Assembly (NCBI GenBank): GCA_003527225.1
Contig: DPXQ01000105.1
Location: 43,258-107,257 of the forward strand
Direction: 5' to 3'
Length of the DNA: 64,000 nucleotides
Source: Rhizobium sp.
GTDB taxonomy: Bacteria; Pseudomonadota; Alphaproteobacteria; Rhizobiales; Rhizobiaceae
A program made the translations under genes and the position numbers. Below the pieces are notes generated by a model. It had not been told where the DNA came from and did not search any database. It worked only from the letters and a program-made list of their open reading frames with translations. Each line of letters opens with the position of its first letter. Position 1 is the first letter of the stretch. This document shows positions 1-9,582 of the stretch, piece by piece.

Positions 1-57
1 CGCATGGAAGAGGAATGGCTGGAGCTGGAAATGCTGCGCGAGGAGCTGGAGGGCTGA
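1..57 (+). CDS. C-terminal end of an unidentified protein (partial)
   Basis: An open frame enters from the left edge and stops with TGA at 55-57. Only 18 residues are visible. They are very acidic, with Glu, Leu and Trp spaced as in an amphipathic helix, which would suit the C-terminal coiled coil of an ABC-F (Uup-like) ATPase. That assignment is a guess from composition and cannot be confirmed without the upstream sequence. The next gene converges on it from the right with only a few bases between the two stop codons. Confidence 0.4.
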   Translation, partial: RMEEEWLELEMLREELEG

Positions 58-63
58 TCTACT

Positions 64-1866
64 CTAGGCGCGCGGCTGTGCCGCGGCGCTGACACCTTCA
101 TTTGCCGGATGGAGCAGTTCCAGATGCAGCAGGCGGGGGGAAACTGCGTCGTAAAAGGCACCCGAGCGACCGATGTAGATAAGGGTCGTCTCAGGCAACT
201 CCCTCAAGATTGAGGCAAGACGGCTGCTTGTATCAGGCTCCAGCCCTTCCAGCACATCATTGAACACGATCCATCGCGGGCGTCGCAAAAGGAAATTTGC
301 AAAGGCGAGCGACATCTGTTCGTCTTTGTCCAGTTCGCGGTCCCAGCGCATGCGTTCATCGAGCATTCCGGCAAGCGACCCGAGTCCGACACGGGTGAGG
401 GCTTCTGCCATCTGCTCATCTGAAAAGGCTATTGGTGCGATCGGATAGCCGAGAATGTCGCGCAGCCGCCCTTCGGGTAGATATTCGAGCTGCGGCACGA
501 ACAGCATATCGTCCACTGGCAGCTCGATTGTCCCGCTTCCCCATGGCCACAGCCCGGCGATCGCGTTGAACAGGAGCTTGCGGTTGATGCCCTGATCGCC
601 ATTGATCATTACCCGTTCGCCGAAAGCTATGGTCGGATTTTGTTCCTTGACCCGGTATGCGTGGTCACTGTTTCCCCCGTTTGGCTTGGCGCAGATCGTG
701 ACATTCAACAGCGACAGTTGGCCGGATGCGCTGGGTCGGTGGGCGATCTCGCCGCCGTCGGGATGATAACCGTCCATTTCGACAAGGGCGGCGCGCAACG
801 CCATGACACGGAGAAGGGTGGCCTTCCAGTCCGCGATTGCACCGAAATTGTCAACATACCAGCGTAGCGCAGAATAAACCTGGTTGAAGGCCGCCGCTGC
901 CATCATCAGGCCGCCAAAGGTCATGCTTCCGGCGAAATAGGCTGGCGAAGCGATCAAAGTCGGGACTATCAGCGCCAGCCACCCGAACCCGGCCGTCACC
1001 CAGGTCAGGTTGGTGAGCGCAATCGCCAACTGCCTGATCATGCCGAGGACTTGGTCTATATTGGAATGGATACGATAGCGCTCGGTCTCTTCTCCCCGGG
1101 CAAGCGCTATCGCCTCGAGATTTTCGTTCGTCCTCATCAAGGAGAAGCGCAAGTCCGCCTCCCGAGCGTAACGATTGGCGTTGAGGCGTGTCAGCCGGAA
1201 ACCGACGACGTTGCTTACCAGCGATGCGGCGCCGGCATAAAGGATTGCCCCCCAAACCATATAGCCGGGAATAGAAAAGCTCGTTTCTCCGACATGGAAG
1301 ACCACGCCGCTCGACAATTGCCATAGGACGCCGATGAAACTCACGAGCAGGACCGTTGCCTGGACGAGGCCGATCGAGAGGGAAGTGGTCATTTCGGAGA
1401 GTTTGCGGGCATCCTCGTGCAGCCGCTGGTCGGGATTGACACCGAGAGGGCTTGAGACCGAGAGGCGATAGGCTCGCCTGCCTATCAGCCATTGATCGAC
1501 GATATCGCGTGCGAGACCCTCACGCATGTAGAGTGCGGCCATCTGGTTGAGCCAGGTCTGCACAACGTTCAGGAGAAGAAGGAACCCGGCGATCACTGCG
1601 AAATTCTTCAGCTGGAGAAGGAATTCGGCGACGTCGCGGCGCTCCAGAGAGTTGTAGAAGGGGGCGTTCCATCGATTCAGCAAGATCTGGCCATACGCCG
1701 TCAGCAGGATGATCGCCAGCAGAGCGGCTGCCAGCGCCAGAACCCGGTTTCGCACCGAGGAGGCCCAAAAGGATCGCACGGCGATCTGGATCTGTCGGCG
1801 AAAACTGATCTCGAAGGGCGCGTCCTCGGCCCCGGTCCTCGATGGTGCAGCCTCTATTTGGGACAT
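64..1866 (-). CDS. SbmA/YddA-like ABC transporter with degenerate ATPase domain
   Basis: A 600-residue fusion of a membrane domain and a C-terminal ABC ATPase-like domain. The first ~330 residues carry about six hydrophobic segments and match the ABC_membrane_2 type shared by SbmA, BacA and YddA. The ATPase half keeps the family framework (AGLWPWGSG, a VPQ Q-loop). Every catalytic motif is changed: the P-loop near residues 422-430 reads GDQGINRKL without GK[ST], the signature near 511 is LDKDEQ, Walker B near 532-537 is IVFNDV without the Glu, and the switch His near 563 is Arg. The frame is open to 1962, but the start at 1866 (MSQIEAAPS) fits the family better. A role in moving peptides or other amphiphiles is inferred from SbmA/BacA. 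Confidence 0.82.
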   Translation of the reverse strand: MSQIEAAPSRTGAEDAPFEISFRRQIQIAVRSFWASSVRNRVLALAAALLAIILLTAYGQILLNRWNAPFYNSLERRDVAEFLLQLKNFAVIAGFLLLLNVVQTWLNQMAALYMREGLARDIVDQWLIGRRAYRLSVSSPLGVNPDQRLHEDARKLSEMTTSLSIGLVQATVLLVSFIGVLWQLSSGVVFHVGETSFSIPGYMVWGAILYAGAASLVSNVVGFRLTRLNANRYAREADLRFSLMRTNENLEAIALARGEETERYRIHSNIDQVLGMIRQLAIALTNLTWVTAGFGWLALIVPTLIASPAYFAGSMTFGGLMMAAAAFNQVYSALRWYVDNFGAIADWKATLLRVMALRAALVEMDGYHPDGGEIAHRPSASGQLSLLNVTICAKPNGGNSDHAYRVKEQNPTIAFGERVMINGDQGINRKLLFNAIAGLWPWGSGTIELPVDDMLFVPQLEYLPEGRLRDILGYPIAPIAFSDEQMAEALTRVGLGSLAGMLDERMRWDRELDKDEQMSLAFANFLLRRPRWIVFNDVLEGLEPDTSSRLASILRELPETTLIYIGRSGAFYDAVSPRLLHLELLHPANEGVSAAAQPRA

Positions 1867-2034
1867 GGCTGAGACTCTTGCTGCATCAACTCGTTCTGAC
1901 GATAACCTTCTGGTACTTGCTGTTCGGTTGATAAGCGGAATGCTATGGCATGAAAAGGGCAAGGACGCTTAATAGCGCCTCGACCGAAAGAATATCGCTG
2001 TCCTATGGCCACTTTGGGTCGCTGTGACCGCCAC

Positions 2035-2063
2035 TTGCACGCCGCCAGGCATCGCGTTATGTC
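2035..2063 (+). promoter_or_regulatory. Candidate promoter of the thiBPQ riboswitch transcript
   Basis: TTGCAC at 2035-2040 and TATGTC at 2058-2063 are separated by 17 bases. This places the predicted transcription start near 2070, just before the riboswitch. The call is by inspection only. Confidence 0.45.
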
Positions 2064-2072
2064 TGAAAGCGC

Positions 2073-2170
2073 TCTAACGGGGTGCCTGCTGTCCATTGCG
2101 GACAGCCGGCTGAGAGGCGAAAAGCCAACCCGCGGAACCTGATCCGGCTAACACCGGCGGAGGGATTAGA
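2073..2170 (+). promoter_or_regulatory. TPP riboswitch (THI element) upstream of thiBPQ
   Basis: The stretch contains the conserved THI-box blocks in order: GGGGTGCC at 2079-2086, CTGAGA at 2110-2115, the AACCTGATC core at 2136-2144 and the closing GCGGAGGGA near 2157-2165. A variable stem (GCTGTCC/GGACAGC) lies between the first two. These are the landmarks of the thiamine pyrophosphate aptamer. It ends about 55 bases before thiB, a distance that suits translational or attenuation control of the importer operon when TPP is plentiful. Confidence 0.93.
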
Positions 2171-2224
2171 AGCGTAGATCGACGCCCTTATCCCGGACTT
2201 GAACATCTTAAGAAGGGGCGGAAC

Positions 2225-3253
2225 ATGCCAGCTTTCAGATTGAATCTCCCGCACCGCGTGTTTGCCGCGGCTGTCGTGCTCACGCTCTCCTCGGCCATTG
2301 GTGCTGCGGCGGTCGACAGGACGCTGACAATCTACACTTATGAAAGCTTCATGTCCGAGTGGGGACCGGGGCCGAAGGTAAAGGAAGCCTTCGAGAAGAC
2401 CTGCGATTGCACGGTCGATTTTGTGGGCGTTGCAGATGGTGTCGCGCTTCTCACACGCCTCAAGCTCGAAGGCGGAACCAGCAAGGCCGACATCGTGCTT
2501 GGCCTAGACACCAATCTGGTCAGCGAGGCAAAGCAGACCGGTTTTTTTGATGTTCATGGCATCGATACGTCCGCGGTCTCGGTGCCTGGCAAATTCTCCG
2601 ATGATACGTTCGTACCTTACGACTACGGGCATTTCGCGGTCGTCTATGACACGCAGGCGCTGAAGACGCCACCGGCGAGCATGAAGGAGCTGGTTGAGGG
2701 CGATCCCTCGCAGAAGATCGTGATCGAGGACCCGCGCACCTCGACGCCGGGCCTGGGTCTCCTGCTCTGGGTCAAGGCGATCTATGGAGACGAAGCACCC
2801 AAGGCCTGGGCAAAGCTGAAGGAGCGGGTACTGACCGTGACGCCCGGCTGGTCCGAGGCCTATGGCCTGTTCACCAAGGGTGAAGTGCCGATGGTGCTTT
2901 CTTACACCACTTCTCCCGCCTATCACATGATCGCGGAAGAAAGCGACCGCTACCAGGCGGCGGCGTTTTCCGAGGGCCATTATATCCAGATCGAGGTTGC
3001 GGGCCTGTTGAAGGATGCCCCGCAGAAGGAACTGGCACGAGACTTCCTCAAATTCATGTTGAGCCCCGGTTTTCAGGACACGATCCCCACCAATAACTGG
3101 ATGATGCCGGCGGCTCCGACCTCCGAACCGCTGCCAGAGGCCTTCGGCAAGCTCGTCTCCCCGCAAAAGACTTTCCTGATGCAGCCTGACGAAGTGGCCG
3201 CAAACCGCAAGCGCTGGATCGACGAGTGGCTTGCCGCCATGACGTTTAACTGA
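2225..3253 (+). CDS. thiB: Thiamine/TPP ABC transporter, periplasmic binding protein
   Basis: A 342-residue extracytoplasmic solute-binding protein. Residues 1-28 form a Sec signal peptide with an Ala-rich cleavage region. The mature start (LTIYTYESF, then [12 protein letters not shown] and ADIVLGLD) is typical of ThiB, which binds thiamine and its phosphates in the periplasm. The ATG at 2225 follows an AAGAAGGGGCGGA ribosome site. It is the first gene after a TPP riboswitch and is followed after 5 bases by thiP, so the importer is feedback-regulated by its product. Confidence 0.95.
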   Translation: MPAFRLNLPHRVFAAAVVLTLSSAIGAAAVDRTLTIYTYESFMSEWGPGPKVKEAFEKTCDCTVDFVGVADGVALLTRLKLEGGTSKADIVLGLDTNLVSEAKQTGFFDVHGIDTSAVSVPGKFSDDTFVPYDYGHFAVVYDTQALKTPPASMKELVEGDPSQKIVIEDPRTSTPGLGLLLWVKAIYGDEAPKAWAKLKERVLTVTPGWSEAYGLFTKGEVPMVLSYTTSPAYHMIAEESDRYQAAAFSEGHYIQIEVAGLLKDAPQKELARDFLKFMLSPGFQDTIPTNNWMMPAAPTSEPLPEAFGKLVSPQKTFLMQPDEVAANRKRWIDEWLAAMTFN

Positions 3254-3258
3254 ATCTC

Positions 3259-4902
3259 ATGCTGAGTGCCCGCGAACGAATGATTGCCTTTTGCGCCGGG
3301 GTCCTCAGCCTCGCCGCGATCGGGCTCTTTATCGGCGTCGCGGTGGTATCCCTCTTGCAGTACCGAGCCGGGGGCGGGATTGCATCCCTGTTTTCCGATC
3401 CGTTCCTCTTCTCGGTGCTGCGTTTCACGATTCTGCAATCGGCTCTTTCGACACTGCTCTCGGTGGTTTTCGCTGTCCCCGTGGCACGTGCCCTTGCCCG
3501 ACAGAGGCATTTTGTCGGGCGCCAGTGGCTGATCCGCCTGATGGCAGTCCCCATGGGCCTGCCCGTTCTGATCGGCGCGCTTGGCCTTATCGGCATCTGG
3601 GGACGACAGGGCATCATCAACGACGCCCTTGCCTTTCTCGGTGTTGGCGAGCCCGTTAGCATCTACGGGCTCGCCGGTATCCTACTCGCCCATGTGTTCT
3701 TCAACATGCCGCTTGCAGCGCGCCTTATGCTGGCCGGGCTTGAGCGGGTGCCCTCCGAGTACTGGCTGTTGAGCGCGGGCCTCGGAATGAAGTCTGCCTC
3801 TGTCTTCCGGTTCATCGAATGGCCGGCGCTCCGCGTGCTGATCCCTGGCATCGCCGGATTAATCTTCATGCTCTGCGCGACGAGCTTTACGCTGGTGCTG
3901 GTGCTCGGCGGCGGCCCTGCCGCAACGACGATCGAGGTCGCCATCTACCAGTCCTTGCGCTTCGACTTCGAGCCCGCGCGTGCCGTTTCGCTCGCCTTCC
4001 TGCAGATCGCGGTAACCGCCATCATCCTCGGGGCGATGGCCCTGTTTCCCGCACCCGCAGAGTATGACGCTACGGCAGGCAGGCCGTCGCGGCGGTTTGA
4101 CGGCCTGTCCCCTGGCGCGCGTCTGTCCGATGGCATGATGCTCGTCGCTGCGACGTTGTTCATCGTGCTGCCGCTTTCCTCGATCGTCGTATCCGGCCTT
4201 CGGTCCGACCTCCTGAAGCTCGTTCAGGAGGAAGCCTTCATCCGCGCTGCGGCGACAAGTCTCGCCATTGGACTCTGTTCGGCTATCCTCTCCATTGGCC
4301 TCGCAGTTGCAATCATCACTGCCCAGGCGGCAAGTAACGCGCGGCGTCGGCCCTCGATCCCGGCGGAAGCCTTTTCCGTCTTGCTGTCGGCATCCTCGTC
4401 GCTTGTCCTGCTTGTTCCGACGATAGTGCTTGCAACGGGCTGGTTCATGGCGCTGAGGCCGCTCGGCAATATTGCCAGTTATGCTCCGGCGGTCGTCGTC
4501 GCGATCAATACTCTGATGGCATTGCCGTTCGTCATGCGGGTCCTGGCTCCCGCATTTGCCATTCATCGTGCTCGAACCGCCCGATTGGTTGCGAGTCTCG
4601 GCATGTCGGGTCTGGCCAAATTGCGGCTCGTGGACTGGCCCTTGCTCAAGAAGTCGCTGCTCACGGCGCTATCCTTCGCGATGGCATTGTCGCTCGGCGA
4701 TCTTGGCGCTGTTGCACTGTTCGGTTCCGAAAAGATTACTACACTGCCTTGGCTGATCTACAATCGTATGGGGCATTATCGTACCAATGACGCGGACGGG
4801 CTGGCGTTGATTTTGGGTATGGTTTGCCTTCTTCTGACACTTGCCGGGACCTCCGGCGCCCTTCCCCGAAAGGAAAAGGCGGATGATGCCGGACACGTCT
4901 AG
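3259..4902 (+). CDS. thiP: Thiamine/TPP ABC transporter, permease
   Basis: A 547-residue inner-membrane protein made of two homologous permease halves in tandem. Each half carries about six hydrophobic segments and a BPD-type loop, near residues 170-190 in the first half ([14 protein letters not shown]) and in a similar place in the second ([14 protein letters not shown]). This fused two-domain architecture is the usual one for ThiP. It is the second gene of the thiBPQ operon; its end overlaps the start of thiQ by 20 bases, suggesting translational coupling. Confidence 0.95.
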   Translation: MLSARERMIAFCAGVLSLAAIGLFIGVAVVSLLQYRAGGGIASLFSDPFLFSVLRFTILQSALSTLLSVVFAVPVARALARQRHFVGRQWLIRLMAVPMGLPVLIGALGLIGIWGRQGIINDALAFLGVGEPVSIYGLAGILLAHVFFNMPLAARLMLAGLERVPSEYWLLSAGLGMKSASVFRFIEWPALRVLIPGIAGLIFMLCATSFTLVLVLGGGPAATTIEVAIYQSLRFDFEPARAVSLAFLQIAVTAIILGAMALFPAPAEYDATAGRPSRRFDGLSPGARLSDGMMLVAATLFIVLPLSSIVVSGLRSDLLKLVQEEAFIRAAATSLAIGLCSAILSIGLAVAIITAQAASNARRRPSIPAEAFSVLLSASSSLVLLVPTIVLATGWFMALRPLGNIASYAPAVVVAINTLMALPFVMRVLAPAFAIHRARTARLVASLGMSGLAKLRLVDWPLLKKSLLTALSFAMALSLGDLGAVALFGSEKITTLPWLIYNRMGHYRTNDADGLALILGMVCLLLTLAGTSGALPRKEKADDAGHV

Positions 4903-5602
4903 TGCCGTTATGCTCGAGGAGGTGCGATTAAGGCTTGGGGCGCGGGATTTCCATTTCGATTGCCGAATGCCGAAAGGCGCGATCACGGTGGTGGCCGGAC
5001 CTTCGGGGTCGGGCAAATCAACACTCCTCAATATTGTCGCGGGGTTCGAGACGCCTGACGGCGGCCGTATCTTGATTGAGGGGAGGGATGTCGGGAAGCT
5101 TCTTCCGGCGGAACGGCCAGTGTCGTTCGTATTCCAGGATAACAATCTGTTCGCCCATCTCGACCTTTTCACCAATGTCGGGCTCGGGATAAATCCCGCA
5201 CTGCGGCTCGACAATGCAGATAGGGAGGCGGTTTCGAGGGCGCTGAAGCGAGTCGGCCTCGGAGGATTCGATCGACGTTTACCCTCGACGCTTTCGGGTG
5301 GCGAGCGTCAGCGTGCGGCGTTCGCGAGGGCGCTGGTTCGGCGTAAACCGGTGCTTCTGCTTGATGAACCTTTTGCCGCACTCGATCCCGGCTTGCGCAC
5401 GGCAATGGCCGATCTGCTGGAAGGCCTGCGCGATGAGACGGGCAGCACCGTCATTATCGTCAGTCATGATCCGGACGAAGTGGCGCGGCTTGCACGGCAC
5501 GTGATCTTCATCGATGCGGGGCGCATCGTTTTCAGCGGACCGAGCGAGATATTTTTCGGGTGTAGTGACCTGGCTGCGGTCGCTAGTTTCCTCAAACGCT
5601 GA
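4883..5602 (+). CDS. thiQ: Thiamine/TPP ABC transporter, ATP-binding protein
   Basis: An ABC ATPase of about 239 residues energising thiamine import through ThiP. It has a canonical Walker A (GPSGSGKST near residue 40), a Q-loop (FVFQDNN), the signature LSGGERQ near 135, Walker [12 protein letters not shown] near 158-168 and a switch His in VSHDPDE near 195. The start is chosen at 4883 because AAGGAAAAGGCGG stands just before it; the adjacent ATG at 4886 is equally possible, and a later ATG at 4910 is less well placed. It is the last gene of the riboswitch-controlled operon. Confidence 0.93.
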   Translation: MMPDTSSAVMLEEVRLRLGARDFHFDCRMPKGAITVVAGPSGSGKSTLLNIVAGFETPDGGRILIEGRDVGKLLPAERPVSFVFQDNNLFAHLDLFTNVGLGINPALRLDNADREAVSRALKRVGLGGFDRRLPSTLSGGERQRAAFARALVRRKPVLLLDEPFAALDPGLRTAMADLLEGLRDETGSTVIIVSHDPDEVARLARHVIFIDAGRIVFSGPSEIFFGCSDLAAVASFLKR

Positions 5603-5872
5603 TCTTACGTGTTGCATCTGGGTGTCATCGCCTTAATTTGGACGTGCCCCGATGGCATTCGCAATCCGAATGGGGCATTTTCAGTTTCCCGCCTTGGTGT
5701 TTCCTTATCAACGACCGCACCTTTTCCTATATGTTATTTTATTATTGTCGAATGAATGATTTTATGTGGAACGGGTCGGAAGCAGGGAAAGCGGGCGAGG
5801 ATCCGTGTCGGCGGGGGTATCGCGCATCGGTCCCGATCTTTTGCGTCGAAGGAACAAGGTGATTCGGGCAAG

Positions 5873-7402
5873 ATGCAGGCTCTGACAGACAAGAACATGA
5901 TGGCGTCCGAGCGCGTTCCCGGTGGCCGGCAGCGCCGCCGCATGGCGCCTTTGCTCGTCGTCCTGCTGTCCTCGAGCATCCTGCTGTCGTCCTGCCAGTC
6001 CCTGTTCGAACAGGCGTATGTGCCGAACGTCTCTCCGTCCAGCAATCCCCAGATTGTCGACGAAGTGCAGAAGGACGATCCGCGCGCACAGATGGGCGCG
6101 CGCGAACATCCGCGTATCGTGGCGAGCTACGGCGGCGAATATCACGACGAAAAAACGGAAAAGCTGGTGGCGCGGATTGCGGGTGCCCTGACGGCAGTCT
6201 CGGAGAACCCGAACCAGTCCTACCGCATTACCATTCTGAATTCCCCGGCCATCAATGCATTCGCCCTGCCGGGTGGTTTTCTCTATGTCACGCGGGGACT
6301 GCTCGCTCTTGCCAATGACGCTTCCGAGGTGGCGGCCGTCCTCTCCCACGAAATGGCCCATGTGACGGCCAATCACGGGATCGAGCGCCAGCGCCGGGAA
6401 GAGGCCGAGGTCATTGCCAGCCGCGTGGTGGCAGAGGTTTTATCCAGCGATCTCGCTGGAAAGCAGGCGCTTGCACGCGGCAAGCTCAGGCTTGCGGCAT
6501 TCTCACGGCAACAGGAACTGCAGGCCGACGTCATCGGCGTGAGGACGCTTGGCGAAGCCGGCTACGACCCTTATGCCGCCGCTCGTTTTCTCGATTCGAT
6601 GGCAAGCTACAGCCATTTCACCTCGGTCGAGCCTGATTCCGACCAGAGCCTCGACTTTCTTTCGAGCCATCCGAATGCCCCCCAGCGCGTGGAACTGGCC
6701 AGGCGCCATGCGCGGGCGTTCGGACCACAAGGAACCTATGGCGAGAGTGGCCGCGACTACTACCTGAACGGTATCGACGGGCTGCTTTACGGCGATAGTC
6801 CCCAGGAAGGTTATGTTCGCGGCCAGACTTTCCTTCACGGCAGTCTCGGCATCCGTTTCGAAGTTCCAGACGGGTTCCAGATCGACAACAAGGTCGAGGC
6901 AGTGCTCGCCACGGGGCCCGGAGACATTGCGATCCGATTCGATGGGGTGGCCGACAACGAGCGCCGGAGCCTGTCGAACTACATTTCGAGCGGCTGGGTC
7001 ACGGGTCTGCTGCCCGAGACGATTCGCCCAATCACTGTCAACGGCCTCGAAGCCGCGACGGCACGGGCCGCTGCAGAACGCTGGGATTTCGACGTCACCG
7101 TAATCCGGATTGGTTCGCAGATCTTTCGCTTCCTGACAGCGGTGCCGAAGGACAGCCCCCTGCTCGAACCGACGGCCGAGAAGCTCCGTTCGAGCTTCCG
7201 GCGCATCACGCCGCAGGAGGCGGCCACGCTGAAGCCCTTGCGCGTCCGCGTGGTGACAGTCGGCTCCGGGGATACGATCGGCACGCTGGCAGCGCGGATG
7301 ATGGGCACGGAGCGCAAGCTCGAACTTTTCAAGCTCATCAACGCGCTGAACGCCGGTTCTACGCTTGCGCCGGGGAGCCGGGTAAAGATCATTTCGGAGT
7401 AG
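5873..7402 (+). CDS. M48-family metalloprotease lipoprotein with LysM-like tail
   Basis: A 509-residue cell-envelope protein. The N-terminus has a basic segment, a hydrophobic stretch and a lipobox ending LLSSC, so it should be exported and lipid-anchored. The zinc-binding motif HEMAH lies at about residues 159-163, with a downstream QELQAD supplying the third ligand, as in BepA/YfgC-like M48 peptidases that act on outer-membrane proteins. The last 50 residues (VTVGSGDTIGTLAAR through LAPGSRVKI) resemble a LysM module, which could hold it to peptidoglycan. The frame extends upstream, but 5873 places the signal peptide correctly. It converges with rpoH. The 270-base gap before it shows no recognised element. 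Confidence 0.9.
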   Translation: MQALTDKNMMASERVPGGRQRRRMAPLLVVLLSSSILLSSCQSLFEQAYVPNVSPSSNPQIVDEVQKDDPRAQMGAREHPRIVASYGGEYHDEKTEKLVARIAGALTAVSENPNQSYRITILNSPAINAFALPGGFLYVTRGLLALANDASEVAAVLSHEMAHVTANHGIERQRREEAEVIASRVVAEVLSSDLAGKQALARGKLRLAAFSRQQELQADVIGVRTLGEAGYDPYAAARFLDSMASYSHFTSVEPDSDQSLDFLSSHPNAPQRVELARRHARAFGPQGTYGESGRDYYLNGIDGLLYGDSPQEGYVRGQTFLHGSLGIRFEVPDGFQIDNKVEAVLATGPGDIAIRFDGVADNERRSLSNYISSGWVTGLLPETIRPITVNGLEAATARAAAERWDFDVTVIRIGSQIFRFLTAVPKDSPLLEPTAEKLRSSFRRITPQEAATLKPLRVRVVTVGSGDTIGTLAARMMGTERKLELFKLINALNAGSTLAPGSRVKIISE

Positions 7403-7434
7403 TAGACGCCCAACCGGGCATCGGGGTCTCGCGA

Positions 7435-8310
7435 TTAGACCGCCAGTTCCCGGAGTTCGTTGGTGTTCGGTGCGCAGATGCTGAGCGCCGCTTTCAGTTT
7501 TTCCATTGCGCGCGTCTCGATTTGGCGAACGCGCTCCTTGGATATGCCGAGTTCAGCGCCGAGTTCCTCGAGCGTGGCTCCGTCTTCAGACAGGCGCCTG
7601 GCGCTAATGATCCGCGTTTCCCTATCATTGAGTCGTTCCATGGCGCATTTCAGCCAGTGAGACCACCTCTCGCCGTCGATAATGCCGCGGACTTGCTCGT
7701 CCGGCGGCAGTTCCTCGCTTTCGAGCATTTCCAGCTGTTCGGCTCCTTCGCCGTGCCTGCCCATGACGGGTGCCTGCAACGAGGCATCGTTTCCCGAAAG
7801 CCGCGCATCCATGGACTGGACATCGGCGAGGCTGACTCCTAGCGCGGAGGCGATTTCCTGATGGATTGCCTGATCGCTCAGTCGGTTGTCGCCTTGAGCG
7901 AGCTTGGCGCGCAGCCGGCGCAGGTTGAAGAACAGCGCCTTTTGGGAGGAACTCGTGCCGCCGCGAACGATCGACCAATTGCGCAGGATATAGTCCTGCA
8001 TGGATGCACGGATCCACCAGCCCGCATAAGTCGAAAAGCGGACTTCGCGTGCAGGATCGAATCTCGCGGCTGCCTCCAACAACCCGATATAGCCTTCCTG
8101 GATCAAGTCGTTGAGCGGCAAGCCGAAGCCACGAAATTTTGTCGCCATCGCGATTACCAGACGCATATGAGCATGGGCAATCCGGTTGCGCGCGTCTTGA
8201 TCCTGGCGATCTTTCCAGCGGATCGCGAGATCGAGTTCTTCGTCGCGCTCAAGATAGGGTTGCGCCATTGCAAACCGGATGATGTGTCTGTCAGCGGACA
8301 TGGTTTTCAT
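7435..8310 (-). CDS. rpoH2: RNA polymerase sigma-32 type factor, RpoH2-like
   Basis: A 291-residue sigma factor with region 2 (LRNW-type core binding, FSTYAGWWIRASMQDYILRNW) and a region 4 helix-turn-helix (TLEELGAELGISKERVRQIE). The sequence QKALFFNLRR is the RpoH box that separates heat-shock sigma factors from RpoD. The N-terminus (HIIRFAMAQPYLERDEE) resembles the second rhizobial RpoH, which works in stationary phase and general stress. The start at 8310 is preceded by GGAGACGCC. A GGAAC-N16-CGTT element upstream predicts transcription by the general-stress sigma factor EcfG/RpoE2, matching what is known for S. meliloti rpoH2. Confidence 0.92.
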   Translation of the reverse strand: MKTMSADRHIIRFAMAQPYLERDEELDLAIRWKDRQDQDARNRIAHAHMRLVIAMATKFRGFGLPLNDLIQEGYIGLLEAAARFDPAREVRFSTYAGWWIRASMQDYILRNWSIVRGGTSSSQKALFFNLRRLRAKLAQGDNRLSDQAIHQEIASALGVSLADVQSMDARLSGNDASLQAPVMGRHGEGAEQLEMLESEELPPDEQVRGIIDGERWSHWLKCAMERLNDRETRIISARRLSEDGATLEELGAELGISKERVRQIETRAMEKLKAALSICAPNTNELRELAV

Positions 8311-8373
8311 TGGCGTCTCCATGGGCGAACCGGACAGCCGCTCGGAAAGCATGCCTTCCCGCGGCTTCAGATG

Positions 8374-8398
8374 AACGGGCGAAGGGCGTCCCGGTTCC
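8374..8398 (-). promoter_or_regulatory. EcfG/RpoE2-type promoter of rpoH
   Basis: On the minus strand GGAAC (8398-8394) and CGTT (8377-8374) are separated by exactly 16 bases. This matches the consensus of the alphaproteobacterial general-stress sigma factor. The predicted start is about 55 bases before the rpoH ATG. The rest of the 311-base gap (8311-8621) also holds a perfect inverted repeat, TCACGA-AG-TCGTGA, at 8534-8547. Confidence 0.75.
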
Positions 8399-8621
8399 AT
8401 CTTTTGCTGAAAACTTTCTGCGTTATGCCGCCGCGACGAAGCGCGGATGCATGTGCCCTCCAATTGCTATTACGGAAGAGTGGGGTGATTGGATCACGCG
8501 TACAATGCAAGGCGCGCGATTTTGCGGTTATTCTCACGAAGTCGTGAAGACGCTGAACAGAATGGGCTCGGCGTATAGCGGTGGCTCTGTCCTCGAACCT
8601 TGTCGTAAAGTCTGCCGGCTA

Positions 8622-9449
8622 TCAGGGTTTGCGCAGGCGCATTCGCAGCTGACCTACACCCGGCAAGCGCTTCAATCCGAGCGGCAAGCGGGGCGTCGGA
8701 TAGCCGCCGGGGGTGAGCTTGAAGACGATCCCATATCTCGAAAAGACGATTGCCACCATGAGCGAGAACCATGAGCCATAGGCAAGGCCTGCGATCACGT
8801 CGCTCGGGTAGTGGGCACCGACCATGACGCGGGTCATGGCGAGCCAGATGGCAAAAATGGCCAGCACCAAGCGGTGACGCGGAAGCAAAAGCGCGAGGAC
8901 CATGAAGAGCGCGCCTATGGTAGTCGCGTGGCCGGATGGAAAGCTCTCGAAGCGGGCGCTGCCGGCAAAGGGTGAAAAACCGAAAATTCCCCATTCCTCG
9001 AAATTGACGGGGCGTGCGCGGCCGATGGCGCGCTTGATCAGATTGGCGGAGAGTCCCGAAAGCGCCACACTTGCGAAAACATAAAACGCGATTTGTCCGG
9101 TATAGAGCGCATTGAACCGCGCCTTTGCGCTGTCGAGCCTGCGGGACGTGGCCAGGGCCTCGAAAAACACGAATGCCGACCCGAAGAGAATCCACCCTGA
9201 TTTTCCGATGTCCGTGAGGGTGTTTCCAACCGAACGGATGACTGCCGGCATGTTCTGCATCGCGGCAACCACGGGGCCATCGAAGACAAAGAATGCAAGA
9301 AGGGCAAGATTGGCTGCGATCAACAGGAACGATTGCCAGTGCAACGATGGCAAGGGGATCCGATTGCGATCGCGGCGCGCCTTAAGCCATGCAGAGATCT
9401 TTCCCATGCAGTTCTTGTCCGGTGTTTCGCCTTGCTGGCCTCTGTTCAC
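8622..9449 (-). CDS. PAP2-family membrane phosphatase
   Basis: A 275-residue integral membrane protein with the three PAP2 signatures in order: KRAIGRARP, FPSGHATT and TRVMVGAHYPSD. The last two histidines are the expected nucleophile and acid. Such enzymes remove phosphate from lipid substrates such as phosphatidic acid, undecaprenyl diphosphate or lipid A; the substrate cannot be read from the sequence. The reading frame begins at a GTG at 9449; an ATG at 9407 with GGACAAGAA upstream is an equally good start and would give 261 residues. It appears monocistronic. Confidence 0.88.
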   Translation of the reverse strand: MNRGQQGETPDKNCMGKISAWLKARRDRNRIPLPSLHWQSFLLIAANLALLAFFVFDGPVVAAMQNMPAVIRSVGNTLTDIGKSGWILFGSAFVFFEALATSRRLDSAKARFNALYTGQIAFYVFASVALSGLSANLIKRAIGRARPVNFEEWGIFGFSPFAGSARFESFPSGHATTIGALFMVLALLLPRHRLVLAIFAIWLAMTRVMVGAHYPSDVIAGLAYGSWFSLMVAIVFSRYGIVFKLTPGGYPTPRLPLGLKRLPGVGQLRMRLRKP

Positions 9450-9582
9450 CTTGATCCCTCGAGGCGGAGCGGGCTCATGCCCATGTTGTCTGGGACTGGC
9501 CTATAGCAAGTTCGGCAGACCTTGTCATGCAACTCCGCGCGGGACCGTGGCCGCGCGGAGCGCCAAAGGGCGTGTGGCCGGC

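Noticed and set aside
7403..7434. GCCC-AACC-GGGC as a terminator between the M48 gene and rpoH
   Set aside because: The stem has only 4 base pairs and no T run, which is too weak to call.
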